Assembly (NCBI GenBank): GCA_033239525.1
Contig: BSYO01000010.1
Coordinates: 9,699,379-9,763,378 of the forward strand
DNA: 64,000 bases
Source of the DNA: Nepenthes gracilis
Lineage: Eukaryota; Streptophyta; Magnoliopsida; Caryophyllales; Nepenthaceae
Direction of reading: 5' to 3'
In this document: positions 10,839-22,600 of the stretch, one piece after another
Numbering within the stretch: position 1 is the stretch's first letter
Layout of the letters: the number at the start of each line of letters is the position of its first letter
Position numbers and translations under genes: made by a program
Notes under the pieces: model-generated
What the model saw: only the letters and a program-made list of their open reading frames with translations
The model's database searches: none
What the model was told of the DNA's origin: nothing

Positions 10839-12317
10839 TGAAAGCACGCGTCGAGGCAAGTGTTCTCATACCCACTTCTCGTTCTCTTTCGATGTTTTGT
10901 GTATTTTCGTGGGGTATTTTGTGTCGATACTCACGGGGAATGTTAGGACATTGAAAACCCATGCCTTGAGGTCCATGAAAATGTGGTTAGTTGTCCGATT
11001 CGTGTCCGATTCGCCCGGGTGGGTTTACTCGAAACCTAACCTACGGGATTTTGGGGTTTCCCATTTCCGGCATCATATCATGAAATTGACCCCAAAATTG
11101 GAATCCCCCGCCCCAATGATGTATATACGTTGTCAAAGGGTCCGATCTGCACGTTTGGACCCGTTCGCGGCGTCCGAGCCCGTTAAAGGGGCGCCTCGCA
11201 CTTTATTCACCGAGACCGAAGGTGGATTTTGCGTGTTGTCACCTTCATGAAATGATGAAATGATCCTAGAATATGAATCCCCATGTCCCAATTGTGTGTA
11301 TATATCGACCGGATGCCGAATCGCAAGATTTGACCCGTTCGGGCATCCGGGAGTCTTGAAATAATTCCGTAATTGTTTAAATGCCGATTAAGTGATATGT
11401 GTTTGTAGAGAGAGGAAGTTGAGGCACAACAGCAAGCACGGCGAGAAAGAAAGGGAGAGACCACAATTGTGATTCGATCGGGTAAAATAATGGTAGAACG
11501 AGTTCGGGCAAGTGTACTTGACATTTGTTTTTCACCGTACCAATTTCTCATGCTTTAAGACCGTTGAAAAAATGCTCTAAAATGTTGATGATGCATGTTT
11601 AAAGTACATGAAGCATGTTTCCTTCGATTACTTGGTTGGATTTTTATGTTTATCCATGTTTACGCAAGATTTAGCCAATTCGTGAATAAGCATGAAAATA
11701 GTGTTTTGATTTGTCTCGTAAAGCATGTGGTGAAACCCTAGCTTGAAAATGTTGTGTGGTTTGAGTAAAATGCATGATTAAGTATGTATATTTGAATTTA
11801 TGGCTTGATTTCATGAAATATGTGCAAGTAAGAGACCGATTTGAGTTGAAGGTTTGGCGAAGCCCCATGTACGAAAAATGAAGAGGTTTTGATGAGTTTT
11901 AACCGTAGCTTCTATTATATGAAAGTTAATTGACATCGAAATGAAGCTTCCCGTATAGTTTGTTTTCGAAAATATGTAACATTATCGTATACCACAAAAT
12001 TTCCATGTAAATTTAAAAAGTGCTGAAATTGTGTTGTGAAAGTTTGATTTCGAAAATGGATTTTCGATAAAGAGATGATTTCCGTTCTGATTATTTTGGG
12101 ACCCGAGATCGACTGATCCAGGTAAGTTCTTGAGTGAGGCCTTGGAACTTACGGTGGTAATCGAGGATAGCTCATGTCCATGGAGCGATTCATGGTCCGC
12201 CCTGTCCTCAAGGGCGTTAAGCCAGAGGAACATAGGCCGACCTTCGGGTGGCATGGACAGGTATAGATATCCCTCGGGATGGGATATACATGATATGATA
12301 TGACATGATAGGCCTTG

Positions 12318-12340
12318 GATTGTGTGGATCGAACACAATC
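12318..12340 (+). promoter_or_regulatory. Conserved LTR hairpin
   Basis: GATTGTGT, loop GGATCGA, then ACACAATC: a perfect 8-bp stem. The motif is followed by TCGATCATTCGCCCCTTCC and TAGTAGGG. Equivalent stems, with sequence changes in the arms, lie in families A, D, F, I and K. Role unknown; it lies between the donor-like and acceptor-like sites. Confidence 0.55.
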
Positions 12341-12468
12341 TATCTCGATCATTCGCCCCTTCCGCTAGTAGGGTACATGGCAGTGGATGCGGAAGTGTTA
12401 AGATATGTCACGAAAAAAGATGAAAATGTATTGTATAAGTCTAATTGTGAAAAAGGGTTTTTAATAAA

Positions 12469-12765
12469 AATATGACGATAGCCGTCCTCGGGGCTTGGTA
12501 CAAGGAGGTAACGATAGCCGTCCTCGGGGCTTGTACAAGGAGGGAACGATAGCGTCCTCGGGGCTTGGTACAAGGAGGTAGCGATAGCGTCCTCGGGGGC
12601 TTAGTACAAGGAGGGAACGATAGCCGTCCTCGGGGCTTGGTACAAGGAGGTAACGATAGCCGTCCTCGGGGCTTGGTACAAGGAGGGAACGATAGCGTCC
12701 TCGGGGCTTGGTACAAGGAGGGAACGATGGCGTCCTCGGGGCCTGGTACAAGGAGGAAAATAATA
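12469..12765 (+). repeat. 36-bp tandem repeat, 8 copies, in E1 5' LTR
   Basis: Unit CGATAGCC + GTCCTCGGGGCTTGGTACA + AGGAGG(T/G)AA. Eight copies here, five in the other LTR of the same element (27126-27305) and none amplified in E2's LTRs. The core TCCTCGGGGC...GTACAAGGAGG occurs singly or two to three times in families C, D and I, so an ancestral module has been amplified. Frames across it on the minus strand are repeat artefacts. Confidence 0.9.
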
Positions 12766-13944
12766 TGAAGTACCGACTAATGTTTTACCGTTATGCTATA
12801 CTACAATAAAAAGATGACAGAGTATTATCCGATGAAAAAAGATGACGGTGGAACAGTATAGAATATTGTTTTGGTTTTCCAATGCATCGGTAAAGTTTAT
12901 AGTTATAGTTTTGCTGACCTATAGTGATATGATTTATGAAGTATGAGATTTAATATCATTATAGCATGTCTTTTGCCGTTCCTTTTCGTGATGATGTTTG
13001 ATTAAACATTATGGTTTTGCATGGTTATATGATCGTTTTCTAGCATAATCGTTTCTGATTTCATATGCATGTACTTAGCGGGGCCTCGGCTCACTATTTT
13101 AGTGTTTTTCCCCCTCCGGATGAGACGGTAAAGCTTTTACCCGACGAAGAAGAGTAAGTGAGAGAGAAGCTTCTTGAAGACTTTTGAGGACCATAGCATA
13201 GTGGAGCTATTTTGGAGAGGCCACATCGACGTAAAGGCGGTTACTTGCACATGATTTTCAGATACAGATCTTATGATTTTTGATGTCCTAGAACATGTTG
13301 ATTTTCGTAAAGAAAGCATATGATGTGTATGATAGTAGAAGAGAATATGCTATGCTTTGCAGGTTCTTAGTTTACTTCGCTATATACTTCTGGATTTTTT
13401 GTGCTGGTCCTAGATGGCATCTCGCTAATAAACTATGTGACGACCGAGTTCCTAAATATGATAATTGGGAGATAATTAAGTTAAAATAGATAAATTGTAT
13501 TCAAAGATGCGGGAGGAATTGTGAGGTTCAGTTTGTGAACCCGACAATTATGAGGTGATTAGTATGTTAATGATCAATACTAATCTTATGGGATGATTAA
13601 GGTTTGGTATCGGAAGAAAAATCGGGGAAATTATTCGGTCCGGCCTGCTGAAGCCTGCCAAAAGAGGGCTTGCGCAACTGTGGCGCTGAGCCGGGCTCGA
13701 GCGGATAAAAGAGACCGCCCGTAATGGCCTTCGCCCAATTCGAAGGGCGCGAGCGGTGGCCGCCCGTGGCCTCGGCCGCTCGATGGCCGCTCGCCGAAAG
13801 GCTCAGCGGCAGTGGTAAAAGCGCGCCGCGCGATTCGTTCTCCTCATTTTCGATCGGCTGAGGGTTTTGAGGAGAGAGAGAGGGCGCGACTAGAGAGAGA
13901 AGGAAGGAGATCGAGCCGGGAGTCCGATTCCGTCCAAAGCCGTG

Positions 13945-13952
13945 TATAAAGG
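13945..13952 (+). promoter_or_regulatory. TATA box of E2 5' LTR
   Basis: TATAAAGG in the same context as the other family B LTRs, about 510 bp from the LTR start. Confidence 0.65.
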
Positions 13953-15241
13953 TGAAAGCACGCGTCGAGGCAAGTGTTCTCATACCCACTTCTCGTTCTC
14001 TTTCGATGTTTTGTGTATTTTCGTTGGGTATTTTGTGTCGATACTCACGGGGAATGTTAGGACATTGAAAACCCATGCCTCGAGGTCCATGAAAATGTGG
14101 TTAGTTGTCCGATTCGTGTCCGATTCGCCTGGGTGGGTTTTACGAAACCTAACCTACGGGAATTTGGGGTTTCCCATTTCCGGCCTCGTATCATGAAATT
14201 GACCTCAAAATTGGAGTGCCCACGTCCCAATGATGTATATATGTCGGCAGCGGGTCCGATCTCGCACGCGTTGGACCCGTTCGCGCGTCCCGAGCCCTCT
14301 AAAGGGGCGCTGTTACTGTTCACCCGAGCCGGAAGGTGATAATCGCGCGTTGTCACCTTCGTAAAATGATGAAATGATCCTAGAATATGAATCCCTATGT
14401 CCCAATTGTGTGTATATATCGACGGATGCCGAATCTCGCAAGATTTGACCCTTTTGCGGCATCCGAGAGTCTTGAAATAATTCCGTAATTGTTTAAATGC
14501 GATTAAATGATATGTGTTTGTAGAGAGAGGAAGTTGAGGCACAACAAAGCAAGCACGACGAGAAAGAAAGGGGAGAGACCACAGTTGTGATTCGATCCGG
14601 TAAAATAATGGTAGAACGAGCTCTGCAAGTGTACTTCGGATATTTGTTTTTTTCATCATCTTGATTTCTCATGCTTTAAGACCGTTGAAAATGCTCAAAA
14701 TGTTGATGATGCATGTTTAAAGTACATGAAGCATGTTTCCTTCGATTACTTGGTTGGATTTTATGTTTATCCATGTTTACGCAAGATTTAGCCGAATTCG
14801 TGAATAAGCATGAAAATGGTGTTTTGATTTGTCTCGAGAAAGCATGTGGTGAAACCCTAGCTTGAAAATGTTGTGTAGTTTGAGTAAAATGCATGATTAA
14901 GTATGTATATTTGGATTTATGGCTTGATTTCATGAAATATGTGCAAGTAAGAGACCGATTTGAGTTCAAAGGTTTTGGCGAAGCCCCTATGTACGAAAAT
15001 GAAGAGGTTTTGATGAGTTTTAACCGTAGCTTCTATTATATGAAGTTAATTGACATCGAAATGAAGCTTCCCGTATAGTTTGTTTTTAAAATATGTACGA
15101 ACGTATACCAACAAAATTTCCATGTAAATTTAAAGAAGTGCTGAAATTGTGTTGTGAAAGTTTGATTTCGAAAATGGGATTTTCGATAAAGAGATGATTT
15201 CCGTTACAGTTATTTTGGGACCCGAGACTGACTACAGTCAA

Positions 15242-15920
15242 GTAAGTTCTCGGGTGAGGCCTTAGAACTTACGGTGGTAATCGAGATAGCTCTGTCCATG
15301 GAGCGATTCATGGTCCGCCCTGTCCTCAAGGGCGTTAAGCCAGGAGGAACATAGGCCGACCTTCGGGTGGCACACAGTATAGATATCCCTCGGGATGGGA
15401 TATACATGATATGATATGACATGATAGGCCTTGGATTGTGTGGATCGAACACAATCTATCTCGATCATTCGCCCCTTCCGCTAGTAGGGTGCTTTGGCGG
15501 TGGTCGAAAGTGTTAAGATATGTCACGTAAAAGAAAAAGATGAAATGTATTAGACGGTGAAAAGATGATAGAGAGTATCATCGATGAAAAGATGTCAATG
15601 AAACGTATACAAAGTAAAAAGATGACAATGAAACGTATACTGGTGAAAAGATGATGATGAAATAGATAAAATATTGGTTTGATTTTACCATGCATCAGTA
15701 AAGTTTATAGTTTTTGTTTTACAGCCTATAATGATATGATTTATGAAGCATGAGATTTAATATTGTTATAGCATGCCTTTACAGTTCCCTTCAGATGATG
15801 TTGATTGAACATGATGATTTTTGCATAGTTATATGATCGTTTTGGCATGATCGTTTTACAGTTCATATGCATGTACCTTGCTGGGCCTCGGCTCACTGTT
15901 TTAGTGTTTCCCCCCTCCAG
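15242..15920 (+). other. Candidate LTR-borne intron in E2 5' LTR
   Basis: CAGTCAA/GTAAGTTCTCGGGTGAGG at the 5' side and GTGTTTCCCCCCTCCAG/ATGAGACAG at the 3' side, 679 nt. Both motifs recur at matching positions in E2's 3' LTR (GT 21450, AG 22129) and E1's 3' LTR (GT 26783, AG 27655). If spliced, the messenger leader is shortened while unspliced RNA keeps the LTR intact for reverse transcription. Inference from motifs only. Confidence 0.42.
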
Positions 15921-16494
15921 ATGAGACAGTAAAGCTTTTACCCGACGAAGAAGAGTAAGCAGAGAGAGAAGCTTCTTGAAGACTTTTGAGGACCATAGCA
16001 TAGTGGAGCTATTTTGAGAGGCTGTCGGCGTAAAGGCCCAGGTGCACATGATTTTGTATACAGATCTTATGATTTTTGATGTCCTAGAACATGTTGATTT
16101 TCGTAAAGAAAGCATATGATGTGTATGATAGTAGAAGAGAATATGCTATGCCGCAGGTTCTTAGTTTACTTCCGCTATATACTCCGGATTTATTGTGCGC
16201 AGGTCCTAGATGGCATCTCGCTAATAAACTGTTAGAGCAATAAATGTTTTATGAAATTGTGCCATGGATGGCACATAGGATCCTGTGGATAATTGTTGTA
16301 GGAATTGTGAATGATGGATAGTTGTGTGCTTGTTATGGATGAATATTACGGGTTTGTATTTTTGGGATTTCATCCGGTTACAAAAGGAGACTCACAAATT
16401 TACAGAAGTCTTGCCTTAATTAGACCGTTAATTATGTTATACATTTGACGGAAGCTTTTGAGAAAAAAAAAAAAAAAACCCGTTCCGTCACAAT

Positions 16495-16506
16495 TGGTAT
16501 CGAGAA
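16495..16506 (+). other. Primer-binding site of E2
   Basis: TGGTATCGAGAA, two bases after the LTR, is close to the initiator tRNA-Met complement TGGTATCAGAGC. E1 (22976) and E3 (34243) have the same placement. Confidence 0.65.
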
Positions 16507-18339
16507 TTGAGATGCCTTAGGAATTGATCGAAAAGCGGAAGCATAGGATTGAATCTCCATACAGAATTCCTGTAGGAATAGAAATGGGAAGTTAAGGTAA
16601 CTAGGATGCTCAAGAAATTGGTTCTTAGGCTAGTGCTAAGCTAGAAATGGTGATTTAGATCAATTGGCTAGGTTATGTGTCCTAGCTAGTGTCTAAGGGG
16701 TGTCTTAATGCGAAATGGCCTCGGTTAATTAATCTCGGTTTGAGGTTTAAGGTTTGTGAATAGGGTGGAGTTAGCAGCTCAAGATTTGTGAATTGGAGTT
16801 ATATTGAGGTTGAAATGTGAAATCTTAGACTTAAGATGACGCTGCGGTGACCCCATGTCTAGTAGAGGATATGGCGTGTTAACCAAGTTAGATGGGAAGT
16901 GAAGTCAACTTTGGTTGATTAACATAAGAAAGATCATGGGTATCGAGGATTAGGAGGCATTGCCCTATGTGTTTATGGAAGCTCTTTGGGTGAATGCCTT
17001 GTGTCAGTAAGACTCTCGGGAGCATGCTTCAATAGTGGTTGGCTTGATCGTAAGATTGAGGGATCTCTTTATTCATGAACAGGCGGTAAAAAGGTTTAGT
17101 GTTTTAAATCAGGGTCCTAAGGTATTAACTCATTGTGTTAATGTCATGCGTGATGACAGGAGGCAAGGCTCTTGGGTTTAATATTGTGATTTGGTGTCGT
17201 TTTGGGGATTAGAGCCCATGTTGCATTGTGTTTTGAGTTATATGTGATTGGAGGACATAGGCTTTGTAGTAGCGGCAAGGTAAGCTAGTATTCGGAAGGG
17301 CAACGGGTGTATCAAAGTGGATGTTCATGTACAAATTTTGGATAAATATTTTCCCGAAGGGATTTGGAACTATGATCTAAGTTATAGTTAGCATGGTAAT
17401 TGGGTTAATGATAATTCCTATCCTCGGCCTAGCGGTGAAGAAGTCTAGTGCCTTAGAATTGAGATTTGGTGGTGATGGCGCATAAAGAAAATATGTTGAT
17501 TCTTGTGATTGAGGATGAAATTTCTCAATTTTGGATGTCGCAACACTTGTATCGTTGGGATCCCGATCATATATATAATTTTGTGATTCCTAAGTTTGTT
17601 TGTTTCATTAAGGATCTAAGTTTGATACGGTATCGAGGTTATGACATCTTCTTCGGGTTGTATATACGATTGGTTGGGTTAATCGAACCATTTTGTGGTG
17701 CTGATCTTGATGTGATATTATAGGTGTTTTGGTGATAAGTTATCGGGTCAACTGAATTGGGTTGGTAAACCTATTGTGCCTTGTGATTGGATTGTGCGAT
17801 AGTGGGTATGAACTTGAGATAGTTAAAGTGTTAAGTTGTGTCGATCTTAATAGTAGTTCGGTGGACGAACTGCAGTGCTAATATGGTCGGGTTGGTAAAG
17901 ATAACGTCCGACAATCAGGTTATGGGATTTGAAGCATGAGTTTGAATTGATCGAGGTATCAAGAAATTGATATTGTCTTTCTTGTAAATCATTTGATCGA
18001 GGATGTTATCGAAAGGGAAGACTCGGTGAGTTATCTCATGATCGGTAATTCGAGGTCGTGTTGAATCGATGCCAATCGTTAGGGATCTTAAGTAGTAATT
18101 TGTGCAAGTATCGGCTTTGGTATCGTGGTCGAATATTTCAGAATCTTGAGGTAAATAGATGAACCAATAAGGTGGTTCACGAATGTCTAAATGTTTAGAA
18201 GCTTAATGATTGGATGATCGGATCTTGGGGATGGATAGACATAGTCCGTGAGCCGTTGCAAGGGCTTGATGAATTATGAAATTGATTTGGGTCCATAACG
18301 CGATATTGTGGATCAATGGAAGTTGTAGTCCCGATATTG

Positions 18340-19600
18340 ATTCGGTGGTGAGGCTATGGCCACTATAAAGTCCAAAACGCCGTTTGGATTTTGTTGATTC
18401 GTTGGCGTTTCATGAAGTTTTATGGGATGATCTTTCGATCACGCTCGGGTCGATGTTGAGGTTGCTTCATGTGATAATCAAGGAATTAAGTCATGGATTA
18501 TGGATGGCGATAGTCGCATATTCGGTGAGAAAGGAATGCGATTGAAAATGCCTTCCTAAGCTTGTGGCTTTGAAATTGCATGATTTTGAGGAATAAAAAT
18601 TTTAAGCGTGGCTGGTTGGGGAGGCCGATTAGTGTCGTGGAAGTGTGCAATTATCCTTGATCTAATTGGATGGGGTGACTGATGATCGTGACATTTGGGT
18701 TGACCCCTAATGGGTCCGATGAGTTCTCGTGGAAAGTAATATCTTTGAGATAAGTGGGGGAGGAGTTCAGGATTAGTGTTACCCCCACGTGTATGTCGGA
18801 ATTTGGCCATTGAGGTTTTCTTTTGAAAACTCAGGAATATTGTCTTCGGAGATAGGAAGATGATCATATGGTCTTGCTTGTGGTCGAGTTCGTTTATAAT
18901 TTGAGAAATGAACATCAGTGTCTTCCTTGCGGCGGGCATCAATGTTGGAAATTGATGCTATGAATCTGGACGTGTATGTTTTGGGAGTTTCATAGAAGCT
19001 GCTGAAGTTAAATCGTGAGTAAGTCCAAAGGATCGGGTACTAGAATGTCGTGATCTTCTTTGGAAGTTAGAATCGTATTCGGTTTTGGTCGATTGGCTCG
19101 TTGATATGCCAACGGGATCTTGAGGTTACTAAGTGATCGAAATTTTGAGATTTGGGCAAGAATGGAAAGTCTTGTCAACTTTTTGGGAGATTGTTTTGAT
19201 TGTGTGCCGTAATTTAATGATTTGAGGATTAATCGAGTGCGCAGAGTAAGCGTTGTGGGCCGTGGCCTAGAGATTTCTAAATAAGGTTGAGATCCCGATG
19301 ACCGATTTCTTTCGAGGCTTGGAATGAATTGAAGGAAAAGTCCATTGGCCCGTTCGAAGTGTTGGTTTGGGTTGGGAGATGTCTGGCATGATTGTGGGTC
19401 AGTTTGGAGTTTGGAGGATCGTTATGAGGTCTTCCTTGTATCGATGGATGAGAGAATTGATAAGTGACCAGATTGGGTCGTTTTGAAAGGCTAAGGATTC
19501 GTGACGAGAACAAGGACGATTCCAATGCTTGAGGTTCTAAAATAGGCGCTGTCAGAGGAATGATTTGATTTTGAGGAGTTCACCTCAGATTTGGGAATTC
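18340..19600 (+). pseudogene. Decayed pol (RT to chromodomain-like tail) in E2 interior
   Basis: Recognisable only by alignment to E0 and E3. TATGGCCACTATAAAGTC (about 18356) corresponds to the RT stretch starting YGHYE, followed at the right spacing by GCGTTTCATGAAG for the AFMD region. Near 19340, GGCCCGTTCGAAGTGTTGG corresponds to the integrase GPFEVLE region. Near 19480-19520, GAAAGGCTAAGG...ACAAGGACGATTCC corresponds to the chromodomain segment (DRKEQRLRTRTVP in E3). Frames are destroyed throughout. The same decayed text stands in E1 (about 23755-25020), so decay preceded at least one round of transposition. E2 cannot encode an enzyme. Confidence 0.65.
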
Positions 19601-19633
19601 GAGGCTCGTTAATTTCGAGGACGAAATTTCTTT

Positions 19634-19646
19634 AAGTGGGGGAGAA
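19634..19646 (+). other. Polypurine tract of E2
   Basis: AAGTGGGGGAGAA directly before the 3' LTR, preceded by GAGGACGAAATTTCTTT. The same arrangement lies in E1 (25056-25068), E3 (38886-38897), E0 (31645-31658) and E4 (60991-60999). It primes plus-strand DNA synthesis. Confidence 0.8.
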
Positions 19647-22600
19647 TGTGACGACCCGAGTTCCTAAATATGATAATTGGGAGATAATTAAGTTAAAATA
19701 GATAAATTGTATTCAAAGATGCGGGAGGAATTGTGAGGTTCGGATTTGTGAACCCGACAATTATGAGGTGATTAGTATGTTAATGATCAATACTAATCTT
19801 ATGGGATGATTAAGGTTTGGTATCGGAAGAAAAATCGGGAAATTATTCGAGTCCGGGCTCTTTGAAGCCTCGCCCGTGAGCTTGCGCTGTTGGGCGCTGA
19901 GCCGGGGCTCGACCCGGATAAAGCAGACCGCCGTGGGCTGGGCGCTCGCCGCAGCTCAGGGCGCGAGCGGTGGCCGCCGTGGCACGGCCGCTCGATGGCC
20001 GCTCGCCGGCCTTTCGAGCGGCAGCAAGATATAAAAACGCGCCGCGCGGTCGTTCTCCTCATTTTCGATCGGTGAGGGTTTTGAGGAGAGAGAGAGGGCG
20101 CGACTAGAGAGAGAAGGAAGGAGATCGAGCCGGGAGTCCGATTCCGTCCGAAAGCCAGGTATAAAGGTGAAAGCACGCGTCGAGGCAAGTGTTCTCATAC
20201 CCACTTCTCGTTCTCTTTCGATGTTTTGTGTATTTTCGTTGGGTATTTTTGTGTCGATACTCACGGGAATGTTAGGACATTGAAAACCCATGCCTTGAGG
20301 TCCATGAAAATGTGGTTAGTTGTCCCGATTAGGTGTCCGATTCGCCCGGGTGGGTTTTACCAAAACCCTAACCTACGGGAATTTGGGGGTTTCCCATTTC
20401 CCGGCCTCGTATCATGAAATTGACCTCAAAATTGGAGTGCCCACGTCCCAATGATGTATATATGTCGGCCGCGGGTCCGATCTCGCACGTTGGACCCGTT
20501 CGCGGCGTCCGAGCCCTCTAAAGGGGCTATTCTTATTCACCCGAGCCGGAAGGTGATAATCGCGCGTTGTCACCTTCGTAAAATGATGAAATGATCCTAG
20601 AATATGAATCCCTATGTCCCAATTGTGTGTATATATCGACCGGATGCGAATCTCGCAAGATTTGACCCTTTTGCGGCATCGAGAGTCTTGAAATAATTCC
20701 GTAATTGTTTAAATGCCGATTAAATGATATGTGTTTGTAGAGAGTTGAAGTTGAGGCACAACGGCAAGCACGACGAGAAAGAAAGGGAGAGACCACATTT
20801 GTGATTCGATCCGGGTAAAATAATGGTAGAACGAGCTCGAGCAAGTGTACTTTGGACATTTTTTTCTTGTCTCGATTTCTCATGCTTTAAGACCGTTGAA
20901 AATGCTCAAAATGTTGATGATGCATGTTTAAAGTACATGAAGCATGTTTCCTTCGATTACTTGGTTGGATTTTATGTTTATCCATGTTTACGCAAGATTT
21001 AGTCAATTCGTGAATAAGCATGAAAACAAGTGTTTTGATTTGTCTCGAAAGCATGTGGTGAAACCCTAGCTTGAAAATGTTGTGTAGTTTGAGTAAAATG
21101 CATGATTAAGTATGTATATTTGGATTTATGGCTTGATTTCATGAAATATGTGCAAGTAAGAGACCGATTTGAGTTCAAAGGTTTTGGCGAAGCCCTATGT
21201 ACGAAAATGAAGAGGTTTTGATGAGTTTTAACCGTAGCTTCTATTATATGAAGTTAATTGACATCGAAATGAAGCTTCCGTATAGTTTGTTTTCGAAAAT
21301 ATGTACGAACGTATACCAACAAAATTTCCATGTAAATTTAAAGAAGTGCTGAAATTGTGTTGTGAAAGTTTGATTTGAAAATGGGATTTTCGATAAAGAG
21401 ATGATTTCCGTTCTGATTATTTTGGGACCGAGACCGACTGACGGTCCGGGTAAGTTCTTAGGTGAGGCCTTAGAACTTACGGTGGTAATCGAGGATAGCT
21501 CTGTCCATGGAGCGATTCATGGTCCGCCTTTGTCCTCAAGGGCGTTAAGCGGGAGGAACATAGGCCGACCTTCGGGTGGCACACAGTATAGATATCCCTC
21601 GGGATGGGATATACATGATATGATATGACATGATAGGCCTTGGATTGTGTGGGTGAACACAATCTATCCTCGATCATTCGCCCCTTCCGCTAGTAGGGTA
21701 CACTTTGGTGGTCCGAAAGTGTTAAGATATGTCAGCGTAAAAAAGATGAAATGTATTGTATGACGGTGAAAAGATGATAGAGTATCATCGATGAAAAGAT
21801 GTCAATGAAACGTATACAAGTAAAAAGATGACAATGAAACGATACAAAAGTGAAAAAGAAAAGATGAAAAGATATAAAAGTACAGTTTTGATTTTTACCA
21901 TGCATCATAAAGTTTATAGTTTTTGTTTCTGACCTATAATGATATGATTTATGAAGCATGAGATTTAATATTGTTATAGCATGCCTTTTCTGATTCCCTT
22001 CAGATGATGTTGATTGAACATGATGATTTTTGCATAGTTATATGATCGTTTTGGCATGATCGTTTTGCAGTTCATATGCATGTACCTTCTTTGGGCCTCG
22101 GCACTTGTTTTAGTGTTTCCCCCTCCGAGATGAGACGGTAAAGCTTTTACCCGACGAAGAAGAGTAAGCGAGAGAGAAGCTTCTTGAAGACTTTTGAGGA
22201 CCATAGCATAGTGGAGCTATTTTCGAGAGGCCTGTCGACGTAAAGGCCCAGTTGCACATGATTTTGTATACAGATCTTATGATTTTTGATGTCCTAGAAC
22301 ATGTTGATTTTCGTAAAGAAAGCATATGATGTGTATGATAGTAGAAGAGAATATGCTATGCTTCTGCAGGTTCTTAGTTTACTTCCGCTATATACTCTGG
22401 ATTTATTGTGCAGGTCCTAGATGGCATCTCGCTAATAAACTGTTAGAGCAATAAATGTTTTATGAAATTGTGCCATGGATGGCACATAGGATCCTGTGGA
22501 TAATTGTTGTAGGAATTGTGAATGATGGATAGTTGTGTGCTTGTTATGGATGAATATTACAGGTTTGTATTTTTGGGATTTCATCCAGTTACAAAGGAGA

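Larger units (their letters stand above)
10404..13435 (+). repeat. E1 5' LTR (family B), first part
   Basis: Runs from TGTGACGACCTGAG to CTCGCTAATAAACTA, where E2 is inserted; the LTR resumes at 22713. It contains a GC-rich U3, a TATA box (10831), donor-like CCAG/GTAAGTT (GT at 12122), a 36-bp repeat array and the CCCCCTCCGG/ATGAG site (13119), where the acceptor AG is mutated to GG. Confidence 0.9.
13436..16492 (+). repeat. E2 5' LTR (family B)
   Basis: Same module order as E1's LTRs but without the 36-bp array. TATAAAGG at 13945-13952, donor-like GT at 15242, acceptor-like CCCCCCTCCAG ending 15920, and an A-run plus CCGTTCCGTCACA at the 3' end. Differences from the 3' copy are concentrated in the GC-rich U3 and at a few short CAG/CTG sites. 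Confidence 0.93.
16493..19646 (+). other. E2 internal region: non-coding interior with pol remains
   Basis: Begins ATTGGTATCGAGAATTGAG (primer-binding site, TGGTATC at 16495) and GAGATGCCTTAGGAATTGATCG, and ends with the polypurine tract. The longest frame (17466-17723, 85 aa) matches nothing recognised and lies in sequence shared with E1. The 5' half is not readable as gag, but the segment around 16930-17100 is related to 52380-52560 of E4. The 3' half is a decayed pol. E1 carries the same sequence with two internal deletions. Confidence 0.75.

Noticed and set aside
10434..11250. Overlapping long frames on both strands, repeated at 13597-14076, 19799-20291 and 25137-25622
   Set aside because: They fall in the GC-rich U3/leader of family B LTRs, where stops are scarce; they recur because LTRs are copies, and the frame differs between copies.
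12461..12751. Proline-rich repetitive frames on the minus strand
   Set aside because: By-product of the 36-bp array; the unit is not kept in frame between E1's two LTRs.
12469..12765. Regular direct repeats resembling a CRISPR array
   Set aside because: Units are contiguous with no unique spacers, and the DNA is plant retrotransposon LTR.
16495..16506. tRNA-like TGGTATC match
   Set aside because: It is a primer-binding site complementary to a tRNA end; no cloverleaf can be formed from the surroundings.
17466..17723. 85-codon frame in E2 interior
   Set aside because: The homologous frame in E1 (23344 onward) is broken, no family was recognised, and it lies in fossil pol/gag sequence.
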